A stretch of 64,000 bases of DNA from Pyxicephalus adspersus (GCF_032062135.1 NC_092860.1:127256333-127320332); one strand, 5' to 3'; positions 38,757-48,530 are shown, counted from the stretch's first letter. Notes: a model not told the origin generated them from the letters alone. Numbers and translations are program-made.

Positions 38757-39404
38757 GAGTAATAGTGGGTACCAGCAGCCTTGCAGTGGCCGGGGCCCCT
38801 GGCTGGGGGACACAAGGGCTCCCTGTCCTCTCCTGAGGTTGCTCGCTCATCAATCAGGGTTTTGTTAGCCCGATCTCCCTCCCCGGCGGTGGAAATAGCG
38901 AGCGATGTGTGGCCGTAGTCAGCTGGCAGCCAGTCCCGGGCACGGTGCCCAGCACAGCCAGGTGAGCGGTGCCAACACAAACTCTCAGCCAGTCCCCTCC
39001 ATCCAGCCATCCGGGGTCCCATCATCCAGGGACAGAAGGGGATCGGTGACAACCCGCAGCCGGGTCAGCTGTGTGCGGGGGGAAGTAGTGCAAGGTAACT
39101 TACTGGTAGGTAGAGCCGGGTATGGATAATCCTCCCGGGATGATGATAGTAAATGGCCCGGAGTACACTGCGATCCCAACACTACCGGTGTGTGGCTGCA
39201 CCACGATAGGACTGAGACTCATAGGGACGGCCGGGATGGGAGGGCAGAGCCGCGGCAATCAGCAACAGCCGGCAGGGTGGGGCCCGGTGGACACGCCCAC
39301 TGGGTGTGGCTTGTATGGGTGGAGGCTAGGACCAAGCAATATTCACACTCTCACATAGAGATTTATTGAGCGGCCGGCCACGCCCCTCCCCACCTTCTCC
39401 ACCC
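38757..39404 (-). promoter_or_regulatory. CpG-rich block: candidate KLF3 promoter and non-coding exon 1
   Basis: This is the most CpG-dense single-copy-looking stretch in the window. On the minus strand it holds a strong donor CTACCA|GTAAGT (exon end 39104, GT at 39103-39102), the right direction and position for the non-coding first exon of KLF3. Upstream of it in the minus direction are CACGCCC (39292-39298), GGGTGTGGC (39302-39310, the reverse complement of GCCACACCC) and GCCACGCCCCTCCC (39377-39390), all KLF/SP1-type boxes. No TATA box is evident. The plus strand also carries donors CAG|GTGAGC (exon end 38961) and AAG|GTAACT (exon end 39094), so a divergent transcript is possible. The distance to KLF3 exons (27.8 kb) and the role are inferred. 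Confidence 0.5.
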
Positions 39405-39439
39405 TATAGGAGGACTGCCTGCTAACCCTCAGTGCTGGA

Positions 39440-40500
39440 GAAGAACTACAAGTCCCAGCAATTCCACCCTCATATCCAATTATTATAAACTATTCTACTA
39501 TACAGGGTAGTGGGGCTGTGCAGGCAGGAGAACTACAAGTCAAAGCAACTCTACACTGCCATCCAATAAACTATTCTTCTATACAAGGGAGTGGGGCTGT
39601 GCAGACAAGGGAACTAGAAGTCCCAGCAACTCCACACTCACGTCCAATTATTATAAACTGTTCTATTATACAGGGGAGCCAGACTGTGCGACTGGAGGAA
39701 CTACAAGTCCCAGCAGCCAATACTGACATCTAATTGTCATAGACTACACTTTTATATAGTAGAGCATGACTTTGCAGTCAGGTAACAGCAAGTCCCAGCA
39801 ACTCCACACCCAGGTCAATATACTATAGATTGTTCTCCCATACAGGAGAGCAGGATTGGACAGCTGAAGAACTACACATCTCAGCAAATCCACATTGCCA
39901 TTTATTTCTGATACACTACTTTCCCATACAGGAGAGCAGGTACAGTGCAGCCAGGGGCACTACAAGTCTCAGCAATCCCATATTGCCATCCAGTTACTAT
40001 AGACTATTCTCCCATTCAGAAGGACTGTGCATGGGGGGGGTACAAGTTCCAGCAACTCTATATAGACATCCATACTATAGAGTTGTAATATTATTACACA
40101 ATATTTATATAGCCCCAACATATTACACAGCGCTGTACAAAGTCCATAGTCATGTCACTATCTGTCCTTCAAAGGAGCTCACAATCTAATGTCCCTTCCA
40201 TGTCATTATCACAGTCTAAGGTCAATTTTGGGGGGAAGCCAATTAACCTAACTGCATGTTTTTGGAATGTGAGAGGAAACCCACGCAAACACAGGGAGAA
40301 CCTGCAAACTCCATGCAGATAGAGCCTTGGCTGAGGTTCTAACCTGGGACCCAGCGCTGCAAAGGCCAGAGTGCTAACCACTGAGCCACCATGCTGTACA
40401 CTCCTCTATTGGCTATTCTTCCATACAGGAAAGTCCCAGCAAATCCACACCACACATTTATTACAGACTACACTCCTATACATGGCTGCCACCGGGTAAG
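39440..40500. repeat. ~85-bp tandem array carrying ZNF143-like boxes, split by a SINE
   Basis: Eight diverged units before the SINE and part of another after it. Each has a form of ACTACAAGTCCCAGCA: exact at 39445-39460 and 39700-39715; variants at 39532-39547, 39613-39628, 39784-39800, 39871-39886, 39959-39974 and 40040-40054; a remnant at 40429-40442. Spacing is 81-88 bases. Other unit parts are 'attataaactattctac' and 'tatacagggtagtggggctg'. The box resembles the ZNF143/THAP11 consensus ACTACAATTCCCAGCATGC. Binding is not shown. Confidence 0.85.
40087..40395 (-). repeat. tRNA-headed SINE with L2-like tail, full length
   Basis: The best full-length copy. Read on the minus strand: the tRNA-like head GGTGGCTCAGTGGTTAGCAC (A-box part) with GGTCCCAGGTTAGAACC (B-box part, one change from GGTTCGAACC), the core 'gtgtttgcgtgggtttcctc', 'ccaaaaacatgcagttagg', then the tail with 'agcgctgtgtaatatg' and ATATAAATATTGTG. 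The core resembles that of shark HE1-type SINEs. It sits inside the 85-bp array. Confidence 0.9.
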
Positions 40501-40871
40501 GGGGGGGGGTTACTTTTGTAGCTGTAGATTTAGGGGGTACAAACTTTGTAGTGAGCTGAGACATTATTTAGGGAGGTGATAGGGGAGGATTTATCAGTCT
40601 GGTAACCTCTGCTATAACTCATGGCCGGAGCTGGGAGGATGTCACCCATTCCTGGATTTTAGGTACTTTGGGTTAGATTACAAAATATGTGAAATGCGAT
40701 GTGTGCTGGTACAAGGCCAGATGGTTTGTTAATGATATGGAGTGTCACCCACAATGACTCAATGTACTACAGTGTGTGGGTGTAAGTGGGGTATCAGTGT
40801 GTGTGAGTACGGGGGGGGTATATGAAATTCATACAGAGTCCCATGTCACCTTTCACATCCTCTCCTATCTC

Positions 40872-41006
40872 TTAGATTGTAAGCTCTTCTGGGCAGGGTC
40901 CCCTCCACCTCCTGTTCACTATCTGTATCTGTTTGTCATTTGCAACCCCTTTTTGTTGTACAGTGCTGCGTAATATGTTAGCGTTATATAAATATTGTAT
41001 AATATT
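40872..41006 (+). repeat. L2-tailed (MIR-like) SINE
   Basis: 'ttagattgtaagctcttctg', 'ggcagggtcccctcc', 'gtcatttgcaacccc', 'gtgctgcgtaatatgttagc', short AAT tail. Confidence 0.9.
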
Positions 41007-41170
41007 AAACCCTGACCAGCTGACCCTGCTCATAGATCACCATTTATATATTACACCCCGCAGTCAGGTTCTGTACAATGACCACACGCTGTATTAATAC
41101 CCAGGCTTTCCTAGTCAGGGTCAATATCTGCAGGAAATCAGTGCCCTTATTTGTATTATCTATGAGACAA

Positions 41171-41810
41171 TATTTTATTATCTTGTATTTATATATCACC
41201 AACATATTACATTTACATAGTCCATAGTCATATCACTAAAGCTGCGTATACACTTCCAATTTTTGTCGTTGGAAAGGATCTTTCACGATCCTTTCCAACG
41301 ACAAGGGACTGCACGATGCATGAACGGTGATGTACATACAGCACCGTTCATGCTCTATGGAGAGGGGAGGGGGAGAGCGACGGAGCGGCACCCTGCTGTG
41401 CGCTCTCCCCTTCCCTTTCATTAGGATCGGCTGTCGTCCATCGTCCGTGGATCCGGCAGGTCGGTCGTCTGGACGATGGACGACACCGACTGTACACACG
41501 GCAGATTTTCGCCCGATAATTGGCCGATGCCAATTATCGGGCGATAAAAATCTGACGTGTGTACGTAGCTTAACCCTCCCTCAGAGGGGCTCACAACCTA
41601 ATGCCCCTACCACAATCAATACCAAAGTCCAAGGACAGTTTTTGGGGGAAGCCAATTAACCTCTCAGCATGTTTTAGAAATGTGGGAGGAAATCAGAGTG
41701 CTCCGAGGAAACCCACACAAAAGTAGGGAAAACTAACAAACTCCTTGCTGCAAGATTTAACCCTGGGACCCCAATGCTGCAAAGGTGAGAGTGCTGTCAA
41801 TAGAACACGA
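41171..41810 (-). repeat. tRNA-headed SINE interrupted by a MITE
   Basis: Two halves of one SINE: tail part 41171-41239 ('tttatatatcaccaacatat', 'tccatagtcatatcactaa') and body/head part 41571-41810 ('ccctcagaggggctcacaac', 'gaagccaattaacctctcag', 'gaggaaatcagagtgctccg'). They are separated by the element at 41240-41570. Confidence 0.85.
41240..41570. mobile_element. PIF/Harbinger-type MITE with TAA target duplication
   Basis: The ends are AGCTGCGTATACAC and, reverse-complemented, AGCTACGTACACAC. The SINE site CAC-TAA-CCCTCC is split so that TAA stands on both sides (41237-41239 and 41571-41573), the 3-bp TWA duplication of PIF/Harbinger elements. The 331-bp element is GC-rich and has several internal hairpins: around 41266-41302, CATGAACGGTG with CACCGTTCATG, GTCGTCCATCGTCC with its complement, and CGCCCGATAATTGG with its complement. 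No coding capacity; the overlapping open frames are spurious. Confidence 0.88.
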
Positions 41811-42005
41811 CCTGGGTAGCTAGCTCTCTTTCTCTCTATCTATTATCTATTCAGTAAATCAATGTATTTATCTATCACCCTATTATCTATCGATCAATAA
41901 ATCTAGCTATCTATCCCTCTTCTATTTCTCCTATTTCTTCCTCACTCTTTTTTCTCTCCCACTTGCTCTATGTACTTCTCCCTTTTTGTTTCTCTCTTTG
42001 TCTAT

Positions 42006-42090
42006 GGGCCTGATTTATTTAAAGCAAGATCACCCAGGTTCTCCCATGATAGTCTATCTTCTCCAGTCCAGGAGAGCTTTAATAAATCAG
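42006..42090. mobile_element. Foldback MITE family D fragment
   Basis: 'gggcctgatttatttaaagc' to 'gctttaataaatcag'. The stretch 'tagtctatcttctcca' to 'aaatcagact' is repeated at 42229-42270. Confidence 0.65.
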
Positions 42091-42091
42091 A

Positions 42092-42125
<34 letters not shown>

Positions 42126-42315
42126 TTCTTTGTCTCTCTCTTTCTTTCTTTTTTCTTTTCTCTCTCCCTCTCTTTCTGTCTCTCTTTCTTTCTTTATACC
42201 TTTCTCTCTCTCTTTTTCCTCTTTTCTTAGTCTATCTTCTCCACTCTAGGCGAGCTTTAATAAATCAGACTCTCTCTTTCTTTCTGTCTCTCCTTATTTC
42301 TTTCTTTTTCTTTCT

Positions 42316-42358
42316 NNNNNNNNNNNNNNNNNNNNNNNNNNNNNNNNNNNNNNNNNNN
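42316..42358. other. Assembly gap (43 N)
   Basis: Run of N within the CT-rich tract. Confidence 1.
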
Positions 42359-42440
42359 TTTCCTTTTCTTTCTTCTCCTTCTCTCTCCTGTCTCTCTATC
42401 TCTAATTTCTCTCTCCTCTCTCCCCCTCCCTCCCCTCCCA

Positions 42441-44530
42441 TCCTTATAGCTGTCACATTTGGGATTTGCTGATTTTGGGCATTGCCAAGTTGCAGTGTTC
42501 TCTTTCTCCAAGCTTCTCAGCAGTTCTGCATCCTGCCCAGTACACAGATGGGCCCAGATACAAGCTAACCACAGGAGAGAGGAGGGACGGGAGGGACCAC
42601 ATTCTTGTTTTGGGGTTTCTGGGAGGGAGAGGTGTGCATCTGGCACAGCTGCTATAAAGTACTCCACCTTAAAAAATTCAACAAAAACAACATGCAGCAA
42701 CACCCAGGGCTGAAGGGGAAGGAAGGGAGGTGCTCTGAAACCCAGCACTGCAAGTCTTCAAATACATCTCTAACACACTCCTATCACTGGCCTCTTAACC
42801 CTTTAATTACTGATGTCCATTGTCCTGGTCCATCCGGTTCTACAGACTCCTGGTGTAGTCATAATGCCATGTTCCTATACACTTAATATTTCATCATCTC
42901 ACATATGACATAAGAGTTCTAAGGAATTGTACGTACTAGTTCCTTCAATAAATTAAAATGGTCTGATTTTTACTTTCAGTATTTATATATATATATATAT
43001 ATATATACATATATATATCAGGTCCCCTTTGCATCATACTACGGAGTTATTGTGTCATTTTCTTGTAGAGTTAATAATTAAAACTCTGGTGTCAGGCGTG
43101 TTTTCCTATTAAACACAGATAAGGCTCGGACCATTCTCACAATTACAATAAATACTACGAAACACCTCGACCTTGGTGGCCTTGCTAAATCATTTTTCCG
43201 CTAATTTATTATGAAATTTACTATTTTTACGTGTGAGAACGCAGATTTGATGATATCTTTTCTGCTTTAAATTTATCAGAAAAAGAAATAAAAACTCCTA
43301 TTAATTAATTTGGTTATTGGTTTATTAAAGCGATGTGATTACAAATGAAGTAAATAAAACATTACAAAATGAAATATCCATGAATCTATTTTTATCCATC
43401 GTTTTCTTTGTTACAGATGGAACCCCTTTGATGTGAAAGGTTTAAACAGTACAAATAGCAATGGAGAAGGTTTTGCACCAATATTCTAAAAACTCATTTT
43501 TTTTTTCTGACTAATAAATTTATACCTTGTTATTTTTATAGCTTTGTTAAATCCTCCCCAGTAAAATATTGTAACTTTTGTTTAATGTCTAAATATACCA
43601 ACAGACTTTTATTAAGGTCTTATATCTGACCTGCCATTGATCAGAGTAATAATTATAAGCAATGCTTTTCTAATTGATAAAATTGTCCATATTTACAACT
43701 TGCAGTAAGTGATGGTCACTCCAGGTAAAACATTGCAGAAGGTTATGGCATGTAAATGCCTCTCTGGTCCAGGCTCCCATAGAAGGGGTCATTTATGTGT
43801 CAGTGGTCAGTCATATATTTTAGGAAATTATTAGCCATGTGGGAGGAGAGGTAGATGGGGAAAACACTGAATTCCTACCAAAATGTAAATAAATCTCTTG
43901 GTGTCTGTAATGTATGATACTAAATTATTTTGGGTACACCCATATTGTTTATATATTAAATAGTTCTAGGAGTTTTGACCTCTGTGCAGCTTCTTTTAGG
44001 GTTGATGATCAAAGGTTGAACTCCAGACAAACTTTTTTTCTCTAATTTTGGATAGAGTGGTGAAAGTTTAAAATCTATGCCAGGTTTTTATCGCTGTGCT
44101 AGTTGTAGATTACCACTCTCAACTTCATATCAGTACAAAATAAAAATTAAAGGGGAAATTCAAAATTTTACATTTGTTCTAGGAACAAGAGTCAAAGCAA
44201 TGATTTCTAATGGAGAAGCCTGTTGTAACCACGAATGTCACAGGTGGAATCACCCCAAGTATAATCCTATTTTAAAAATCAGTGTTAAGCAGTACCTTTG
44301 GAAATAAAACATACTTACCTGTCTGTTTGCTGTCAGGTACCAGTCTGAATATGTTGGGTACTGGACTGAATAAACTCCAGTGTCATCCTGGCCAATCAAG
44401 ATGGCCAAAGATCTGTATCCCGGAAGAGAAGAGGATGGCAGGGTCTGTGATGGAACAGGGACAGGTAAGTGAAAATTAAAAAACGTGGGATTAGGCAATT
44501 TATTTTATTGCAGAAAGAATTTTGCCAGTC
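42441..44530. other. Intergenic DNA without recognised gene
   Basis: 42.44-42.9 kb is mixed sequence and 43.0-44.1 kb is AT-rich. A (TA)n tract is at 42982-43018. Near 44.28-44.48 kb, 'aaacatacttacctgtctg', an AAGATGGCC box and 'gggacaggtaagtg' suggest a diverged relative of the family E repeat. No exon is supported. Confidence 0.6.
42982..43018. repeat. (TA)n microsatellite
   Basis: TA units interrupted once by 'acat'. Confidence 0.95.
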
Positions 44531-44531
44531 T

Positions 44532-44608
44532 CTTATTATTATTACACAGTATTTATATAGCGCCAACATATTAAGCAGCGCTTTACAAAGTCCATAGTCA
44601 TGTCTCTT
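44532..44608 (-). repeat. L2-tailed SINE, tail fragment
   Basis: 'tttatatagcgccaacatat', 'agcagcgctttacaaagtcc', 'atagtcatgtc'. Confidence 0.85.
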
Positions 44609-46927
44609 CTACAATAAAAAGGCCCTGCCTGATTGCCTGCCTGATTTTTTACCTATAGGTTTGTTGCTGCTGATTTGTTCTGTAAAGTCTTTGTTCCAGT
44701 CTTTATCTTTTTTTTTTTATATACATAGGTATAGCCACTGATTTTAAAAAAGATGTGCCTGTCAGGTTCTGGGACACTTAATCTGCAATGTTGTTCCAGG
44801 TCAGTGAATATTCATGACAAAGTGTCATCTGTTTCCTGCCAATTTATAAAGCATTAAATGGGACACTGGAATTTATGGGTGCACTGAACTAACAGCTGTA
44901 TTTTCATAAAAAGAAGCATACAGTTATCCTATTTCCCTCCCTTCTCTGACCTAAAGTGACCCACCCTACCCCTTCACACAATCATGCTTACTGACATTCC
45001 ATTGTTTCCCACTACAGTAAAGACCCATAGCCTTCTATGGAGTGGGTAGACAAACCCAAGGAAGTTGTAGGATGGTAGCACGTAGATCCATGCACTGTAT
45101 GTATTCAGGTACAGCTTCTTCTCCAGCAAGATCATGAAAAGCTCAGTAGTCAATTCTTCAGAGAACCATTGTAAAACTTGAGTATCATTGGGCACTCAGT
45201 TTATTTAATAATAAATCATATACAATCAATAATAATTAATTATTACATAATTTTGGAAAGAGACAAACCAAGCTGAGACATGGTGATGAGATGGTGGTGA
45301 TGGGAGTGGGGGTGATAGGAGTCACTGTTTGTTTAACTGACACTTCCAAGAAATCTGTCCAATAAAGGACATTGCGATAATGCATTAAACTTTGTGTGCA
45401 AATTGCAGCTTCAGCTATTGAAGTCTAATGTCTGTGAACAATCAACTTTTATTTTCAAAAGGTTAACAGAGAAAAAAAAAAATAAATGAACATGTGGTGC
45501 CCCTTTGGACCTCAGTTTTTATGGAACTTTGGCAGGGGAAGGTGAGTTTGCTGAATGACCTAACTCAGCCAGGGGGATTCTGGGATGTCCAGCATAGTAC
45601 ACATGTGCACCTTGGTGTATTTTACAATGAAAATTGCTTTCAGTTTTCAGATGTTTCAGCTTCATGAACCAATAATACTGATGAAATGCCATGCACAGTA
45701 AATTGGCCATGACTATTAACAAGCTTGGTCGTTCTGGCCCCCAAGGGTAGTCCCCTGGTTTTCTGGCACATACAACCCATGGTTCCATTCCACTGCTCTG
45801 TTTTATCTACTGAATGTTATTTGGAACTAATCCGACATGATCGAGCTGTATTGTTTTGCCGCTATACATCATAGATGGGTTGTGATGTCTGCCAAATCTT
45901 GTTCCAGTAAAATGGTATGTAGTGAGATCACAGTGGAAAGATTTAATATGAAAGGAGAGAAGTCAAATGCTTTTCAATATGAAATTGAAGAGTGTGTTCC
46001 ACTTACTTGTTTGTCCTTTGTTCTTATGGCAAAATATATTGCATTATTTTCAAAGCACATTGAATGAATTATAGAACTGAAGCCATTAATTTTAAAATAG
46101 TAACAGGGATTCATAGAAATAAGGCGAGTGGGTGTGGGTGGGGATGGAAAACATAGGAGAGAACATGGTAAAAAATAGAAAGTTGGGAGGATGCGTCTGG
46201 TCACAGTGTGGATTGCCAGGTGATGTCATCACCAAAGATGAATTTCTTGCTTGGAGTCACACATGTACAGGAAAGAAGCAGCTTCATGAAGACAACAAAG
46301 ATCAGAGGAGTTCCAGACTGAGCTGAAAGCAGAATGTAGTTTTATCAAGTAACTATTTTATTGCTATTGCAAAGTGAAAACATCCTGCAGCTGTGTAAAT
46401 ACAAAGAAGGATATATATATTTAAGGATATTTATATTTAGTGGAGGTTTTATGATGAAAATTAAGTTAAATTCAAGGTCGATATGAATGGCCCATTGCAG
46501 TTCTGTACTTATTAATACATATTTTAAATGTATTTTAGAAATGCAAGCAATGTGAGCACCTGCATGTACTTGATATCACCATCTTGAATTCCACCTTGCA
46601 ACAGACTTCCTCCACTGTGCCACCAGTGCTGCCTAGCTGTTGCAAATATCATAGTGAGCAATTTCTATATTAAAATATTTATAGAAATATACAGTTTGTT
46701 TGCAGACCTCAGACTCTACATAGTCCCAGGAGAAATGGATGTAGGAAGCTGACAAGTAGCTGACAATTCCTGCCATGCCCCCACCCCAGTGCCATGAAAT
46801 AACTTAGAGCACACTGGCATAAAAAGCAGGGACAGACTGCTGTGGGTGGCTATTACATGTGAGCAATATTAGCAGGAGCAGACACTTTTTAATAGTGCTC
46901 AAATAATTATAATATGCCAAGTAGGAG

Positions 46928-47023
46928 CAGGTGAATGATGAAATAAAACAAAGCCGTGCCTGCAGCACCCTTGGAAACTTTCCATGGCAAGCCTTGGCAC
47001 CCAGTTTGGGAACCACTGGCTTC
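46928..47023 (+). mobile_element. hAT-type MITE end fragment
   Basis: Ends in 'cccagtttgggaaccactgg', the reverse complement of a CAGTGGTTCCCAAACT-type hAT terminus, preceded by 'gccgtgcctgcagcaccc'. The other end is not identified. Confidence 0.45.
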
Positions 47024-47469
47024 AATAAGAAAAGGGTACATTTCAATCAAACCTCCAACCAGCACCTTGCTGTCTCACTAACAAAAAGCCTATTACAAAA
47101 GTTGACCCATGTATACATTTTACATCTGAAAGAGCAGTGCATTTGATCATTTCATCAATCATATATTGAGTTTTTGGGATCTTTCAGGTGATGTTCATTT
47201 GAATTCTTGAGCATCATGCATATGATTACCTCCATTTTTTGAGACTAATTGCATGTAAATATTGCAGTCATTTTGATTGATTACAAGTAATATTAAGGAA
47301 TCCGCTGTGCACATACTGATATCAGTGTATGGTGGTACGATCTTTTGGTTTTCAAATGATGATCAACACATACATTGAATACACTAATCAAATACAAATC
47401 AATTGAATAGAACAATATTTGAATGTTTTTGGAGTACCTGTTGTATTTCATTTTAGCAGTAACAAATTA

Positions 47470-47655
47470 TGAAGCACTTTACAAAGTTATGCCCATCACA
47501 GGGCCTCCCACCCCTCTGTGTACCATAGTAATATGTTGTTAGCTTTCAAGGCTATTTTCTGGAGAGAATCCATGCAGATAGTGTCTAGGCCAAGACTAAA
47601 ACCTGGGACAATATTGCTGCTGCAAGCAAGAGTGCTAACCACTGAGCTAACCATT
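47470..47655 (-). repeat. tRNA-headed SINE, diverged
   Basis: 'gaagcactttacaaagttat', 'gagaatccatgcagatagtg', 'aaacctgggaca', 'agagtgctaaccactgagct'. The central core is largely lost. Confidence 0.7.
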
Positions 47656-47736
47656 CCACTCCCAGGAAAGGAGATGAATCATAGCAGAATGTAATGGGAA
47701 ATCCCACTTCTTGGGATACAGGCAACAATTAAATTT

Positions 47737-48213
47737 TAAAGAGGAACTAAACTGAAAACTGCCAAAAAAAAAAATACACTTACCTTTATCCCGCAGGGCA
47801 GTCCAGTCCATCCAGGGGTGTCCTGCATCGGGTCCCGCATCGTCCCGGAATCTGTCCCAGAGCCGGCGCTCCGGGCGCCGCCATCTTCGTCTCTTTTTCC
47901 GGGTTCTTCATCCTACATATCCCAACTCAGACACAAGATCGGGTTACGTAGAATGGAAAAAAAAACTTTCCGATCTTACTGCGCATGCATGAGATTGGGG
48001 AATATTTTTGTTTGCACAAAAAGGCTCCTTCACAGGCATGCGCAGGAGCACCCAAGAGCCTCCCAGCCCGGAGGCTGTGTGCTCCCATTCATTCTTAGGT
48101 GGTGGTGTTGCACCCTTTATTTTATTTTAAAAAACAAAAAAAAAAAACTGAAATTTTACTTTACATAAAAGGGTTGTCTACCCTTTTATGTAAAGTGAAA
48201 TTTCTGAGTTTAG
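47737..48213 (-). mobile_element. CpG-bearing MITE, family E
   Basis: The left end 'taaagaggaactaaactgaa' pairs imperfectly with the right end 'ttctgagtttaggtt'. The interior has a CpG-rich segment ('cggcgctccgggcgccgcca') with GCCGCCATCTT at about 47875-47890, and a near-perfect hairpin at 48150-48203 ('tttacataaaagggt' with 'acccttttatgtaaa'). It is related to 14640-14945. The 116-codon plus-strand frame over it is incidental. Confidence 0.6.
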
Positions 48214-48357
48214 GTTAATGGATATTCTTTTCTCATGAAATTGCATTTGTGTCCATTTGAGGGATTTGTCATCATGTCCTATTATCTCTGAAGACTGTAA
48301 TATAGAAAACCTGTTATATAGATTGAGGTGGGAAAATTTTTCTCACTTTTTATTCTG

Positions 48358-48530
48358 GGTCTGATTTATTACAGCTCTCCAACCTAGGGAAGAGAAACTT
48401 TGATCAGTAAAGCTGGGTGAGAAAATAGCAAATGAATTTAAAGAAATCCATTCCAGGTTTGCTGTATCACCAGGTTTACTGCTGAAAATGTATTCTCTCC
48501 AGCCTTAGAGAGCTTTAATAAATCAGGTGC
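48358..48530. mobile_element. Foldback MITE, family D
   Basis: Ends 'gtctgatttattacagctct' and 'gagctttaataaatcaggtg' are inverted. The interior shares 'atccattccaggtttgctgt' with the copy at 19613-19802. Confidence 0.75.

Larger units (their letters stand above)
11288..39103 (-). other. KLF3: Putative KLF3 intron 1
   Basis: If the first exon lies in the CpG block, this 27.8-kb stretch is intron 1. It contains no convincing coding exon on either strand. Named repeats are listed separately. Stretches where I recognise nothing specific: 11.3-13.1, 13.2-14.36, 14.95-16.56, 17.0-17.88, 18.02-19.6, 19.8-21.67, 22.52-23.5, 23.67-25.28, 25.93-27.5, 27.65-29.25, 29.8-32.04, 32.3-35.87 and 36.4-37.38 kb. 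They are mostly AT-rich with short homopolymers and only chance-length open frames. Confidence 0.5.
41818..42440. repeat. Polypyrimidine (CT)n-rich tract
   Basis: Long CT/CTTT-rich plus strand, including a TCTA-rich start and an assembly gap at 42316-42358. It encloses two pieces of foldback MITE family D (42006-42090 and 42229-42270). Predicted Leu/Ser/Phe proteins here are artefacts of the repeat. Confidence 0.93.

Noticed and set aside
37322..38853. Long minus-strand frames rich in Tyr, Ile, Ser and Pro (up to 253 codons)
   Set aside because: They are translations of the 48-bp minisatellite, repeat in all frames, and run through the N gap; no start or splice context.
38905..39358. Plus-strand frames of 74 and 78 codons in the CpG block
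   Set aside because: GC-rich DNA gives open frames by chance; no family similarity, and they overlap the likely non-coding first exon.
41970..42748. Leu/Ser/Phe-rich and Arg/Lys/Glu-rich frames
   Set aside because: Forward and reverse readings of the CT microsatellite, some crossing the 43-N gap.
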